Position numbers and translations under genes: made by a program
Origin: Sphingopyxis sp. QXT-31
Lineage (GTDB): Bacteria > Pseudomonadota > Alphaproteobacteria > Sphingomonadales > Sphingomonadaceae
Direction of reading: 5' to 3'
Length of the DNA stretch: 64,000 nt
Assembly: GCF_001984035.1 (NCBI RefSeq)
Contig: NZ_CP019449.1
Span: forward strand, 2,418,001-2,482,000
In this document: piece after piece, positions 6,629-14,660 of the stretch
How the letters are laid out: each line of letters opens with the position of its first letter
Numbering within the stretch: position 1 is the first letter of the stretch
Notes under the pieces: model-generated
The model's database searches: none
What the model saw: the letters and a program-made list of their open reading frames with translations, nothing else
What the model was told of the DNA's origin: nothing

Positions 6629-7225
6629 TCACTCCTTCACCTGATCCACCGCAATCACCCGCGCCAGCGCCTGCATCGGCGCCGCCACCAAACTCACTTC
6701 CATGAGGTCGAGCCCCAACAGCTCGCGCGGGTTCGCGCCCCGTGCCGCGGTCACCCGGTACCCGAACGACAATCCCGTCAGCGCCCCGCGCGCGACCAGC
6801 GCCGCCGCCGTCGGATGCGTCACCCGCGCCACGACGCGCAGGCCCCGGCTGTCCTCGGCCAGCGCCTCGACCACGCCGACGACGGCCCCCGCCCGATGCT
6901 GCCACAACAAGGGCACCCCGCGCCCACGCGCCAGGCTGCGCGCAAAGGCCCCGCCGCGCACCACATCGCCCCCGCGATCGACCCGGTCGAACACCGAGGC
7001 GTATCCCGCAAAACGGACCGAAGAACTTTCGCGCAGAGACGCAGAGGACGCAGAGAAAGAAGAAGGCGGCAAAGCCGCCCCGATCTCCGCAACTTCGATC
7101 ACCGATGCTTCTGCCGTTTTCACGCCCAAAATCTCTGCGATCTCTGCGCCTCTGCGCGAATCCTCTTCTTCGCTTCGCGGCGCCGCGCCGCCGCGTGAAC
7201 CTGTTCCCCCGACCGCCGCCCTCAC
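6629..7225 (-). CDS. HK97 family prohead protease with a repeat-derived N-terminus
   Basis: From a GTG at 7225 that overlaps the TGA of the DUF6127-like gene (GTGA) the product is 198 residues. The catalytic core begins near residue 69 (SVRFAGYASVFDRVDRGGD) with probable catalytic His110 (LLWQH) and Ser153 (GALTGLSFGYR), typical of the U35 protease, and ends ALARVIAVDQVKE. Residues about 8-68 are encoded by a family D repeat (7029-7200) that lies in frame, so this N-terminus is abnormal. No ATG exists between the overlap and the core; starts upstream of 7225 would overlap the preceding gene. Confidence 0.8.
   Translation of the reverse strand: MRAAVGGTGSRGGAAPRSEEEDSRRGAEIAEILGVKTAEASVIEVAEIGAALPPSSFSASSASLRESSSVRFAGYASVFDRVDRGGDVVRGGAFARSLARGRGVPLLWQHRAGAVVGVVEALAEDSRGLRVVARVTHPTAAALVARGALTGLSFGYRVTAARGANPRELLGLDLMEVSLVAAPMQALARVIAVDQVKE
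7029..7200. repeat. Dispersed repeat, family D, inside the protease frame
   Basis: Begins CGCGCAGAGACGCAGAGGAC, contains AAGGCGGCAAAGCCGCC, and ends with the inverted CTCTGCGCCTCTGCGCGAA and a CGCGTGAAC border. The second copy is at 8848-9009 in the same cluster, with the same central AAGGCGGCAAAGCCGCC hairpin. Confidence 0.75.
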
Positions 7226-7533
7226 CGCAGCAACCCCGGCAGCCCCATCTTCACGGCCAGCCCCACGACGACCAGCGCCAGAACCCCACGCACGGCCCAG
7301 TCGACCGCCGCCTTCCACGCGCTCGTCTTCGCATCGCGCCACGCGCCCAGCAGCTGGCGCAGATCGCTCACGTCGCCGCGCGCCGCCTCGTCGGCGAGCC
7401 CCAGCCGCGTCAGCGCCCGCCGCGCCCCCATCTCGCTCGCCTCCTCGATCAATGCGCGCAGGATCGCCGCATCGACGGGCGCACCCGCCCCCGCCAGCGC
7501 GACCAACCGCGCCAGGGCCTCTTCTTCATCCAT
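7222..7533 (-). CDS. DUF6127-like small membrane protein of the GTA cluster
   Basis: A 103-residue protein, MDEEEALARLVALAGAGAP then ILRALIEEASEMGARRALTR and LGLADEAARGDVSDLRQLLG, with a C-terminal transmembrane helix (VDWAVRGVLALVVVGLAVKM). Proteins of this shape sit between portal and protease genes in sphingomonad GTA-like clusters (the RcGTA gp3.5 position). Its function is unknown; the single membrane segment could suit a role in anchoring head assembly or in release. The TGA overlaps the GTG start of the protease. Confidence 0.7.
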   Translation of the reverse strand: MDEEEALARLVALAGAGAPVDAAILRALIEEASEMGARRALTRLGLADEAARGDVSDLRQLLGAWRDAKTSAWKAAVDWAVRGVLALVVVGLAVKMGLPGLLR

Positions 7534-7551
7534 GTCGAAATCCTTTCTCGC

Positions 7552-7618
7552 CTCTCCCCTTGGGGGAGAGGCAGCGAGACTTGTCCGCGCGCAGCGCGGG
7601 CTTAGTCGCAGCGGTGAA
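7552..7618. repeat. Partial family B repeat
   Basis: CCTCTCCCCTTGGGGGAGAGG hairpin (here with a short loop) followed by CAGCGAGACTTGT and TAGTCGCAGCGG, the core of family B in degenerate form, between the portal and the DUF6127-like gene. Confidence 0.6.
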
Positions 7619-7630
7619 GGCCCGTCGGCC

Positions 7631-8737
7631 TCACCCCACCCCCAGCATCGCCTTCTTCTCGTCCGCGGTCAGCCAGTCCGCCGCCGACACCTCGCGCCAC
7701 AGCGCCATCCGCTCCTCGACAAGCGCCGGCACCTTGTTGAGATCGACCCCCAGCGCCGCGCCCGGAAACCACCCGCGCAACCCCTGCGCGATCGCGCCCA
7801 AAATCTTCGCCGCCAGCGGCAGCACCGTCAGCCGCCACAACGCCCGGTTCGCCTCGCGATAATTGGCATAGGTCGCGTCCCCCGGCAGCCCCAGCAGCAT
7901 CGGCGGCACCCCGAAGGCCATCGCGATCTCGCGCGCCGCGCTGTGTTTCAGCTCCAGGAAATCCATCTCGGCGGGCGACAGGCTCAGCGCCTGCCATTTG
8001 AGCCCGCCCTCCAGCAGCAAAGGCCGCCCCGCATTCGCCCCGCCGGCAAAACCCTCGGCCAGCTCCTCGCGCAGCCGCTCGACCTGCTCGGCCGACAGCG
8101 GCACGCCCTTGTCGCCCGGATCGTGCACCAGCGCCCCCGACGGCCGTGCCGCATTGGCGAGCAGCGCCGCATTCCACTTCGTCGCCGCATTATGCGCCGC
8201 GATCGCCGCCGCCGCCGCGCCCAGGCACCCCGCGCCATAATGATCGTCGAGGGGATGCAGCGCCTTCACATGCACCACCGCGGTCCGCCCCGCGCCATGC
8301 TCGGCAGGCAGCGTCACCCCCGACCCGCCCGCGCTGTACCGATAGGCAACCGGCCACCCGCGGCTGTCCGCCTCGACCGTCACCCGCTCGGGCCGCAGCG
8401 CGAACAGCTCCGCCGGCGCCCCCGCCCCGTCGGCCAGGATCTGCACATAGCCGTTGCCGTGCAGCAGCAGCTGCGAGGCCAGCGTCTCCACCAGCCCCTG
8501 CCCGCCCGACGTCGCCGCGACCAGCGCCGCGAGCCCCGCATCGCTCGCCTCGACCGGCGCGCTCCCGACCGCCTCGGCGACCAGCCGCACCGATCGCTGC
8601 ACGATCGGGTTCGCCAGATACCCCTCGCGCAGCTGCGCCTCGAACGACAGCGGCGCCGGCGCGCTCCACGCCCCATAGACCCGCGACAAAGCCGGCCGCG
8701 CAGAGCCCTGCGCCGCCTTGCGCCCAAACCAGTTCAT
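7631..8737 (-). CDS. Phage/GTA portal protein, HK97 family
   Basis: A 368-residue portal: MNWFGRKAAQGSARPALSR then LSFEAQLREGYLANPIVQRS, VRLVAEAVGSAPVEAS, the LLLHGNGYVQILADGAG strand, the stem helix and AAREIAMAFGVPPMLLGLPGD followed by ATYANYREANRALWRLTVLP, all classic for HK97-type portals. The ATG at 8737 has GGGAG five bases upstream; the open frame to 9382 is antisense-like translation of repeats and is rejected. The portal forms the dodecameric DNA channel at the head vertex. Between it and the terminase lie 272 bases made almost wholly of repeats. Confidence 0.92.
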   Translation of the reverse strand: MNWFGRKAAQGSARPALSRVYGAWSAPAPLSFEAQLREGYLANPIVQRSVRLVAEAVGSAPVEASDAGLAALVAATSGGQGLVETLASQLLLHGNGYVQILADGAGAPAELFALRPERVTVEADSRGWPVAYRYSAGGSGVTLPAEHGAGRTAVVHVKALHPLDDHYGAGCLGAAAAAIAAHNAATKWNAALLANAARPSGALVHDPGDKGVPLSAEQVERLREELAEGFAGGANAGRPLLLEGGLKWQALSLSPAEMDFLELKHSAAREIAMAFGVPPMLLGLPGDATYANYREANRALWRLTVLPLAAKILGAIAQGLRGWFPGAALGVDLNKVPALVEERMALWREVSAADWLTADEKKAMLGVG

Positions 8738-8751
8738 AAAATTCTCCCACA

Positions 8752-8817
8752 AGATCCTCCCTGTGGCGAAGCCATGGGGAGGGGGACCGCCCGCGAAGCG
8801 GGTGGTGGAGGGGCCGA
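8752..8817. repeat. Family A-related repeat between terminase and portal
   Basis: GATCCTCCCTGTGGCGAAGC, then GGGGAGGGGGACCGCCCGCG and GCGGGTGGTGGAGGGGC; the same sequence opens the repeat at 30294-30423. Confidence 0.75.
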
Positions 8818-8847
8818 GGCGGTTTACGCCGCCGCAGCCGGAAAAAT

Positions 8848-9009
8848 GCGCGCAGAGGCGCAGAGACCGCAGAGAAAAAGGTTCACGCGGAAACGCGGAG
8901 CCGCGGAGAAAAACAAAGGCGGCAAAGCCGCCATTCTTCTTCCTCAGCGCCCTCTGCGCGAAAACCCTCTTCCTCTTTTCTTCTCCGCGTCTCCGCGCCT
9001 CCGCGTGAA
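8848..9009. repeat. Family D repeat abutting the terminase stop codon
   Basis: GCGCAGAGGCGCAGAGACCG, a TTCACGCGGAAACGCGGAG unit, the central AAGGCGGCAAAGCCGCC hairpin, then the inverted GCCCTCTGCGCGAAAACC and CTCCGCGTCTCCGCGCCTCC. It ends next to the TAG of the terminase gene, so the element may have trimmed the original 3' end. Partner of 7029-7200. Confidence 0.75.
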
Positions 9010-10392
9010 CTAGATCCTCACCACCCCCGGCTCCCGTCCACCGCGCTGCTTGGAAAGCAACTCCGCCAAGGCCCAAACGCACGCATCCGCCCGATCGGGC
9101 GACCGCCCCGGCCCCGCATAACCGCCCCCGATCTTCAGGCCGCAAAGCTCGTCCTCGAGCGCCGAGAACACCCCCGCATGCACCACGTCGCCGCGCTCGT
9201 AAGCCAGCGCCACCGGCTCCGCGCGCCGCGCCTTGCCGACGCTCGCGTGCACCGCGACCACCGGCAGCGTCACCGTCGCCGCGCGCAACGTGCCCAGCAC
9301 CATCTCGCCCCCCATATTGCTCTCGGCCACGACGCGCTCGGCGCCCCAGCGCGCCGCCGCCGCCGCCACGGCTTGGGCCCACACCGCGGGCGAGGCCTTT
9401 TCGACGCTCGCATCCTCAACCACCGCCAGCTTGCCGTCGCGCAGCAGGGCCGCGACGACGATCCCGCACGCATCGCCGGTCGAGGTCGCCGGCGGATCGA
9501 CCCCGATCACCACGCGCACCGGCTTGCCGATCGCATCGGCCTCGACCCGGCACGCCTCGACCAGCGCGCGAGTCCACAGTGCCCCCTCGGCATCCTCCAG
9601 CATCTCGCCGTCCAGCTCCTGCCGCCCCAGCCGCGTCCCGCCGTAACTCGCCAGCATCGCCTCGACGAAGCTCGCCGGCAGATGCTTGTTGTCGCGCGTC
9701 CGCCCAAAGGTCTCGGCCAGCCCCGGCGCCGCCTTCACCCGCCGCATGACCTCGTTGGTCTGCGGCGTCGTCGTGACCAGCACGCGCGGATGCTCGCCCA
9801 GCCGCATGCCCAGCATCAGATTGTCCCACGCCGCCGTCCCGCGCCGCCATTTCGCCAGCTCGTCGCACCAGGCCGCGTGATGTTCGGGCCCGCGCAATTC
9901 CTCGCCCGCCTCGGCCGAATAGAGCGTCGCCACCGCACCGCTATCGAAGCTGAGCTCGCGCCGCCCCGGCGCCCAGCGTATCTCCTCATGATCGCGCGCG
10001 ACCGCGATCAGCCCGCTCGGCCCCTCGATCATCACCCGCTGCCCGTCGGCGATCGTCGCCGCGACCAGCGCGATCTGCGCCCCCGGCATGCTACGCGCGA
10101 CCTCGCTCACCCATTCGGCCCCCGCACGCGTCTTGCCGAACCCGCGCCCCGCCTGGATCAGCCAGATGCGCCAGTCGCCCGGCGGTTCGCGCTGGCCGGC
10201 GTGCGCCTGCCCGTACCAGCGCCGCGCCAGTTCGCGCCGTTGCGCCACCGTCATCAGACGCATCACCGTCCGCAATTCCCGGGGGGTCAACCCCGCGAGC
10301 TGCGCAAAGACGACCTCCGACCAGGCGCTCAGCCGCTGCGGTGTCCATTTTTTCACCGCGCGCGACTTCGGGGCAGCCCATCTCCTGGTCAC
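9010..10392 (-). CDS. Terminase large subunit (DNA-packaging ATPase/nuclease)
   Basis: A 460-residue terminase of the GTA gp2 type. Walker A is AGRGFGKT (residues 81-88), Walker B ends in WCDE (D177, E178), and the RNase H-like nuclease domain has GVDPP (D299), VVAESNMGGEMV and a late D in RSPDRADACVWAL. The start is GTG at 10392, overlapping the TGA of the small-subunit gene (GTGA). It powers DNA packaging through the portal; in GTAs it lacks a specific start site and packages host DNA headful by headful, an inference for this cluster. Confidence 0.92.
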   Translation of the reverse strand: MTRRWAAPKSRAVKKWTPQRLSAWSEVVFAQLAGLTPRELRTVMRLMTVAQRRELARRWYGQAHAGQREPPGDWRIWLIQAGRGFGKTRAGAEWVSEVARSMPGAQIALVAATIADGQRVMIEGPSGLIAVARDHEEIRWAPGRRELSFDSGAVATLYSAEAGEELRGPEHHAAWCDELAKWRRGTAAWDNLMLGMRLGEHPRVLVTTTPQTNEVMRRVKAAPGLAETFGRTRDNKHLPASFVEAMLASYGGTRLGRQELDGEMLEDAEGALWTRALVEACRVEADAIGKPVRVVIGVDPPATSTGDACGIVVAALLRDGKLAVVEDASVEKASPAVWAQAVAAAAARWGAERVVAESNMGGEMVLGTLRAATVTLPVVAVHASVGKARRAEPVALAYERGDVVHAGVFSALEDELCGLKIGGGYAGPGRSPDRADACVWALAELLSKQRGGREPGVVRI

Positions 10393-10976
10393 GCGCTCTC
10401 GTCCACCGGCGAAGGCAAGCGCCGGTCGGCGACCGCCACCGGGAATTGTATGACCGCGGACCCGTCCCGGTTGCGCAGCACCCGGCGGCGCTTCACCATG
10501 CGGATGCGCTTGATCAACAGCGCGTCGACCTCCTGCTGCGTGGCGACATGTCGCGCCGCGGAACGCCGACCCCGCACCGCGCCGCGTTCGACGCTCGGCC
10601 GATGCTGGCGCAGCACATTCATCGCCTCGGCGACCGTCATCTTCTCGACCGGCTGGCGCGCCTCGTCTTCGGCGTCGAGCGTCAGCCCCTCGACCGCTTC
10701 GATCGCGCGGCGCAGCAGCGCCATCTCCAGCCGCTCATATCCGATCTCCAGCGCGGCCTGCCATTGTTCGGCAAACAGCGGATCGCGCTGGCGCACGCGA
10801 TACACGCACGGCGACAGAACCCCCGCCGCCTTGCGCGCCCGCTCGACGTTGCAGCTCGCCGCCAGCTCGTCGAGAAACAGCTTGCGCTTCGCGGCGGTAA
10901 AACTGTTGGGGCGGGGCCTGCGCCGCTGCAGCGGCCCGACCGACCCCGCCCCGATCTCATCCTCGCGCTCGTCCAT
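10389..10976 (-). CDS. Probable small terminase subunit
   Basis: A 195-residue basic protein. Residues 27-75 (TAAKRKLFLDELAASCNVE then RARKAAGVLSPCVYRVRQRD, PLFAEQWQAALEIGYERLE) form a helix-turn-helix DNA-binding domain like those of small terminase subunits, followed by a helical stalk and an Arg-rich C-terminus that may contact the large subunit. It is the first gene of the cluster and is coupled to the large subunit by GTGA, as in GTA gp1-gp2 pairs. The family match is by pattern, not by full-length similarity. Confidence 0.65.
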   Translation of the reverse strand: MDEREDEIGAGSVGPLQRRRPRPNSFTAAKRKLFLDELAASCNVERARKAAGVLSPCVYRVRQRDPLFAEQWQAALEIGYERLEMALLRRAIEAVEGLTLDAEDEARQPVEKMTVAEAMNVLRQHRPSVERGAVRGRRSAARHVATQQEVDALLIKRIRMVKRRRVLRNRDGSAVIQFPVAVADRRLPSPVDESA

Positions 10977-11234
10977 CCATCGCCTCCAGACACAGATCGG
11001 GCCGGCAGCCCCAAAGGAGGCCCCGGCCCGACTCGCAATTTTCCATGATGAGATATATGTGCCAGATCAGCGTAACGATGTCAAGATATTTTTACCTATT
11101 TGGTTATTTCTCACATTTGTCGCGGTCTGTGGCTTTTGGATTCTTGCGGCGTTTTATGCCCCCCCAATGGGGATGGCGCCGCGCCGCGCATGTCTCCAAC
11201 GCTCGCTATGTCTTTGTACTGGAGCGCTATTCAC
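10977..11234. other. AT-richer intergenic region upstream of the GTA cluster
   Basis: 258 bases between divergent genes. It holds a GC-rich hairpin close to the terminase gene (GGGCCGG at 10999-11005, CCGGCCC at 11023-11029) and an AT-rich stretch (11040-11125) that is the likely home of the GTA cluster promoter. Short plus-strand frames here (for example from 11045) have no coding signs. Confidence 0.4.
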
Positions 11235-11759
11235 ATGATCCGCATGCTTTTCTCGTCTGCCGCCGCTCTCGGTCTGGCCTTATCTGCGACCTGGGTTCCG
11301 TCATCGGCACAGACAAAGCCGGATTTCCAACGCATTCCGTCGCTGCCGCTCCCTTGGTGGCAGGCAAAGATCGGCGATAGGGGCTGCATGGTCGTCCAGT
11401 TCGATCCGGACAACCGCGAACACAGCTTCGGCTTCATGAAGGTAGCAGGCAGCGCTGGCATTCGTGAGCTTGTGGCCTTTTCGGGCGGCGCCGGATGGCC
11501 CAGGCCTGCGAGCGGTACGCGCATGAAGGCGAAATTTCAGGTCGCCGGACGCGACATCCTGCCGATCGAGATCGAATATTCGAACACCGGCTTGTGGAAC
11601 GCGGCGGTCAACGATCCCAAATGGTTGCGCGAATTCACCAACTGGCCCGACATGGGCATCAGGCTCGACAACCCCGAAACCCGAACGCTCCCCGCGCGCG
11701 CCATTCGGCTGCCCGTCGCGCAGCTCAAGGAAGCGCGCAAGCTCGTGCAGCGTTGCTGA
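11235..11759 (+). CDS. Hypothetical secreted protein
   Basis: A 174-residue protein with a signal peptide (MIRMLFSSAAALGLALSAT, cleavage near VPSSAQ). The mature part has two cysteines, one near the N-terminus (GDRGCMVVQFDPDN) and one near the very end (KLVQRC), and a strand-rich middle (MKAKFQVAGRDILPIEIEYS). ATG at 11235 was preferred to upstream starts because it opens the signal peptide. It is followed 24 bases later by another small exported protein, so the two may form an operon. No family recognised. Confidence 0.65.
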   Translation: MIRMLFSSAAALGLALSATWVPSSAQTKPDFQRIPSLPLPWWQAKIGDRGCMVVQFDPDNREHSFGFMKVAGSAGIRELVAFSGGAGWPRPASGTRMKAKFQVAGRDILPIEIEYSNTGLWNAAVNDPKWLREFTNWPDMGIRLDNPETRTLPARAIRLPVAQLKEARKLVQRC

Positions 11760-11783
11760 TCCCCGACCTCGAAAGGACCTGCC

Positions 11784-12131
11784 ATGCCTGGCTCACTTCT
11801 CGCCTTCGCGTCGATGCTCGTCGCGCTTCAGGGCACCAGCCCGGTCACCGATTCCGAAATCGCTCTCTGTGTGAAATCGGCCGAGTTCATCGACAAGGCA
11901 TCGCGCACGGGCCAATGGGCGAACACCACAAATCGCACGATCCTGACCATGCGGTCGGTGTCCGGCCAATTGCTCGCGCGCTACGTCGACCGGACGACCG
12001 GCCCCGGCGCCGCGGCGTTCGACCAGCTGGGCCGGGCCGAATTCAACCGCAAGTTCGGCAGCGGATCGACGGTGCAGCAGATATGGGAAATGGTACAGGC
12101 CTGCACCCCGGCGGCGGCGTCAGCATCCTGA
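11784..12131 (+). CDS. Hypothetical small exported protein
   Basis: A 115-residue protein with a short hydrophobic start (MPGSLLAFASMLVALQG) that may be a signal peptide, then TDSEIALCVKSAEFIDKASR and a helical C-terminal half ending WEMVQACTPAAASAS; two cysteines could pair. GAAAGG-like purines precede the ATG. It follows the secreted protein at 11235 on the same strand and converges on the 2OG oxygenase. Function unknown. Confidence 0.55.
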   Translation: MPGSLLAFASMLVALQGTSPVTDSEIALCVKSAEFIDKASRTGQWANTTNRTILTMRSVSGQLLARYVDRTTGPGAAAFDQLGRAEFNRKFGSGSTVQQIWEMVQACTPAAASAS

Positions 12132-12137
12132 TGCGGT

Positions 12138-12860
12138 TCAGGCGGCGTCGTGAAAGATCACGCCCAGCACGCGCCGCTGCCCCGACCGCACTTCGCTCAC
12201 CCCGTGGCGCATCGTCACGCGGTAATCGCCCCGCGAGCCCCGCACCGGCCGCGCGTTCACCGCGCACACTACCGCGTCGCCCTTGCCCAGCGGCACGACG
12301 GCGGCGCGCGACTGCATGCGCGGGCGCTGTTCGGTCAGCACGAACTCGCCCCCTGTGAAATCCGCCCCCGGCGCCGACAGCAGCACCGCCGCCTGCAGCG
12401 GAAAGACATGCTCGCCATATAGGTCCTGGTGCAGGCAATTATAATCGCCCGGCCCATAGTTCAGCAGCAACGGCGTCGGCCGCGCCTGCCCTGCAGCGTG
12501 GCAGCGCGCGAGAAATTCGGCGTGCTTCTCCGGAAAGCGGACATCGATCCCCATCCGCGCGTGCCAGCGGTTGGCTAGGGGCGCGAGCCGCGGATAGAGC
12601 GCCGTGCGCAGCGCCCCCACCGGCTCCGGCAGCGGATAGGCGAAATAGCGATATTCGCCGCGCCCGAAGCCGTGCCGCGCCATCGTAACCCGGCTGCGAA
12701 ACTCCGCCGCGGCATCGTAGCGCGCCGCAAGCGCATCGCATTCGCCGGCGCCGAGCAGCCCCGGCAGCACCGCCCAGCCCCGGGCATCGAGCGCCGTAGC
12801 GGCGGCTTCCCAGTCGCTCGTCGCGATACGGGTGTCGAAGTCATTGGATGCGTTGTTCAT
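12138..12860 (-). CDS. 2OG-Fe(II) oxygenase (prolyl hydroxylase-like)
   Basis: A 240-residue soluble protein. The Fe(II) site is the H-x-D in NCLHQDLYGEH together with the distal His in YRVTMRHGVSEV; an Arg nearby in the same strand would bind 2-oxoglutarate. The segment FTGGEFVLTEQRPRMQSRA with G-G-E-F is typical of the prolyl-hydroxylase-like branch that modifies proteins or nucleic acids. The substrate cannot be told from sequence. It stands alone between a plus-strand pair and an RTX gene on the same strand. Confidence 0.85.
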   Translation of the reverse strand: MNNASNDFDTRIATSDWEAAATALDARGWAVLPGLLGAGECDALAARYDAAAEFRSRVTMARHGFGRGEYRYFAYPLPEPVGALRTALYPRLAPLANRWHARMGIDVRFPEKHAEFLARCHAAGQARPTPLLLNYGPGDYNCLHQDLYGEHVFPLQAAVLLSAPGADFTGGEFVLTEQRPRMQSRAAVVPLGKGDAVVCAVNARPVRGSRGDYRVTMRHGVSEVRSGQRRVLGVIFHDAA

Positions 12861-12936
12861 CCCGCGGCCATGGCACCCGCCGCACCGCGCCGCGCCCCGT
12901 TTCTTGCGCTCAAAACCAGGCGCGCCCGCTCCGGCG

Positions 12937-14442
12937 TCAGATGACGAAATCGGCCCCCGACAGCGACGCGATATTCAGATTCTGGATCACCAGGAACTGC
13001 CCCGTCGCATATTCGATCACCGCATCGGCGCCCTGCTGCGTGATGTGCGGCTGCAGCGCCGCGAAATCGGTGTAGCCGTGGATCTGGATCTGGTCGACGC
13101 CGTCCTCGAAATCGAGGATATAGTCGATCGAGGACGCCCCCAACGCCTTGACGTAGAAGCGGTCGCCTGCCGCGCCGCCGACCATGATGTCGTTGCCCGC
13201 ACCGCCGTCGATGAAATCACGCCCCGTGCCGCCGTCGATCACGTCGTTGCCGCCATAGCCGTACAGGCTGTCGTTGCCGTCCTCGCCATAGATGCCGTTG
13301 GTGACGTCGTTGCCCCAGATCATGTCATGACCCGCGCCGCCGAGCAGGGCGACATTGTTCTCGCTGGCCGCATTGCCCTGCAGGTCGCGCGCCGAGATGA
13401 AATTGCCCAGCTCGTTGCCGACCCCAAAGCTGGTATTGCCCCAGACGTAAAGCGCGTCGACATGGGCATAAAGATAGACGCCGGCGCCCTCGATCCTCGC
13501 GTAAACCGTGTCATATCCGCCGCCTGCGGCTTCGAAGGTCAGGTCGGCGGGCGTGTCGACATGATAGATATCGTCGCCCGAACCGCCATCCATCAGGTCA
13601 TAGTCGCCCAAGCCGCCGGCGCCGTAGAGCTCGTCGTTCCCCGCACCCCCGACCATGATGTCGGTGACGAAATCCTCGCCGCCATGCAGCAGGTCGTCGC
13701 CGTCCTCGCCATAGAGCGCGTCGGCGCCGTCGCCGCCGTACAGCAGGTCGAACCCCGCGCCGCCGGCCAGATAGTCATTGCCGAACACCCCGAACAGCCA
13801 GTCGTTGCCGTCCTCGCCGAACATGCTGTCGTTGCCGCCGAAGGGCTCGCCATCGCCGCCGCCGTAGATCCGGTCGTTTCCGGCGCCGCCGAGCAACAGC
13901 TCGTCCGCGGCGCCGCCATAGATCTCGTTGTCGCTCGCATTGCCGACCAGAAAGGTCACCGTGTCCGACGCAGCACGGATATTCTCGACATTGGCGTGCG
14001 CGTACCAGCCGCCGTTCTGGATGCGAACAGAAACCGTGTCGCGGCCATAGAGGCTGAGGCCGGGCGAGTCCGCCTGTTCGAACACGATATCGCCGCTATG
14101 GTCGATGCCATAAAAATCGTCGCCTATTCCGCCATAGAGCAGGTCGGCCGACGGCGCTTCGGACGGATCGAAACGGATGTCGAGCGAATCAGTGCCCGGC
14201 CCGCCGACCAATGTGTCGGTCCCCCGGCCGCCGCTCAGCGAATCGTCGCCGTCGTCGCCATAGAGGACGTCGTCGCCGTCCCCGCCATCGACCTCGTCCT
14301 GACCGAAACCCGCATCGACACGGTCGTTGCCCGCCCCGGCGCGAATGACGTCGCCCTCGTCGGTCCCGACGATCTTGTCGTCCGCGTCCGTCCCGTGGAT
14401 TTCCTTGGTCAGCATCTTCTTCGACATGGTTTCCCCGCTCAT
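12937..14442 (-). CDS. RTX calcium-binding secreted protein 1
   Basis: A 501-residue protein built of nonapeptide repeats G-G-x-G-x-D-x-x-x in at least four blocks (for example DRVDAGFGQDEVDGGDGDD near residue 40 and YGEDGNDSLYGYGGNDVIDG near residue 395), separated by a module with VDTPADLTFEAAGGGYDTVY. The acidic C-terminus ending LNIASLSGADFVI is a probable type I secretion signal; there is no N-terminal signal peptide. The whole C-terminal half aligns by eye with the RTX protein at 19417-21453. No enzymatic domain is seen, so it may be a surface or matrix protein. An alternative start is ATG 14427. Confidence 0.85.
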   Translation of the reverse strand: MSGETMSKKMLTKEIHGTDADDKIVGTDEGDVIRAGAGNDRVDAGFGQDEVDGGDGDDVLYGDDGDDSLSGGRGTDTLVGGPGTDSLDIRFDPSEAPSADLLYGGIGDDFYGIDHSGDIVFEQADSPGLSLYGRDTVSVRIQNGGWYAHANVENIRAASDTVTFLVGNASDNEIYGGAADELLLGGAGNDRIYGGGDGEPFGGNDSMFGEDGNDWLFGVFGNDYLAGGAGFDLLYGGDGADALYGEDGDDLLHGGEDFVTDIMVGGAGNDELYGAGGLGDYDLMDGGSGDDIYHVDTPADLTFEAAGGGYDTVYARIEGAGVYLYAHVDALYVWGNTSFGVGNELGNFISARDLQGNAASENNVALLGGAGHDMIWGNDVTNGIYGEDGNDSLYGYGGNDVIDGGTGRDFIDGGAGNDIMVGGAAGDRFYVKALGASSIDYILDFEDGVDQIQIHGYTDFAALQPHITQQGADAVIEYATGQFLVIQNLNIASLSGADFVI

Positions 14443-14660
14443 TGTGCGCGCCCCCGCGGCTCACGATGGGCTGATATTCGGCGACGGTCGGTCGCACAAC
14501 GGCAATTGCACGCGGTTCGTCCGATTCCGGGAATCGGGCCGCTTCGACCACCCAGGCCAACGGGCGGCCGCAGGCGCGCCCTGCCCACCGCCACCCCATT
14601 GACCACCACGCGCGAAAGGCCCAAACCCCTCGCCTCCACCAAAAAAGGGGCAGCAATTTC
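14443..14660. other. Divergent promoter region between an RTX gene and an S9 peptidase gene
   Basis: A 218-base gap with no convincing ORF. It must hold promoters for both directions; AAAAAAGGGGCAGC just before the plus-strand ATG includes a usable Shine-Dalgarno. No clear operator seen. Confidence 0.35.

Noticed and set aside
1..10976. Complete prophage with integrase, repressor and lysis genes
   Set aside because: No integrase, repressor, holin/endolysin or replication genes seen in the visible part; the gene set and order fit a GTA-like cluster better.
11045..11380. Plus-strand ORF opening MMRYMCQIS in the AT-rich gap
   Set aside because: Overlaps the signal-peptide gene at 11235 out of frame, and lacks a Shine-Dalgarno or recognisable domain.
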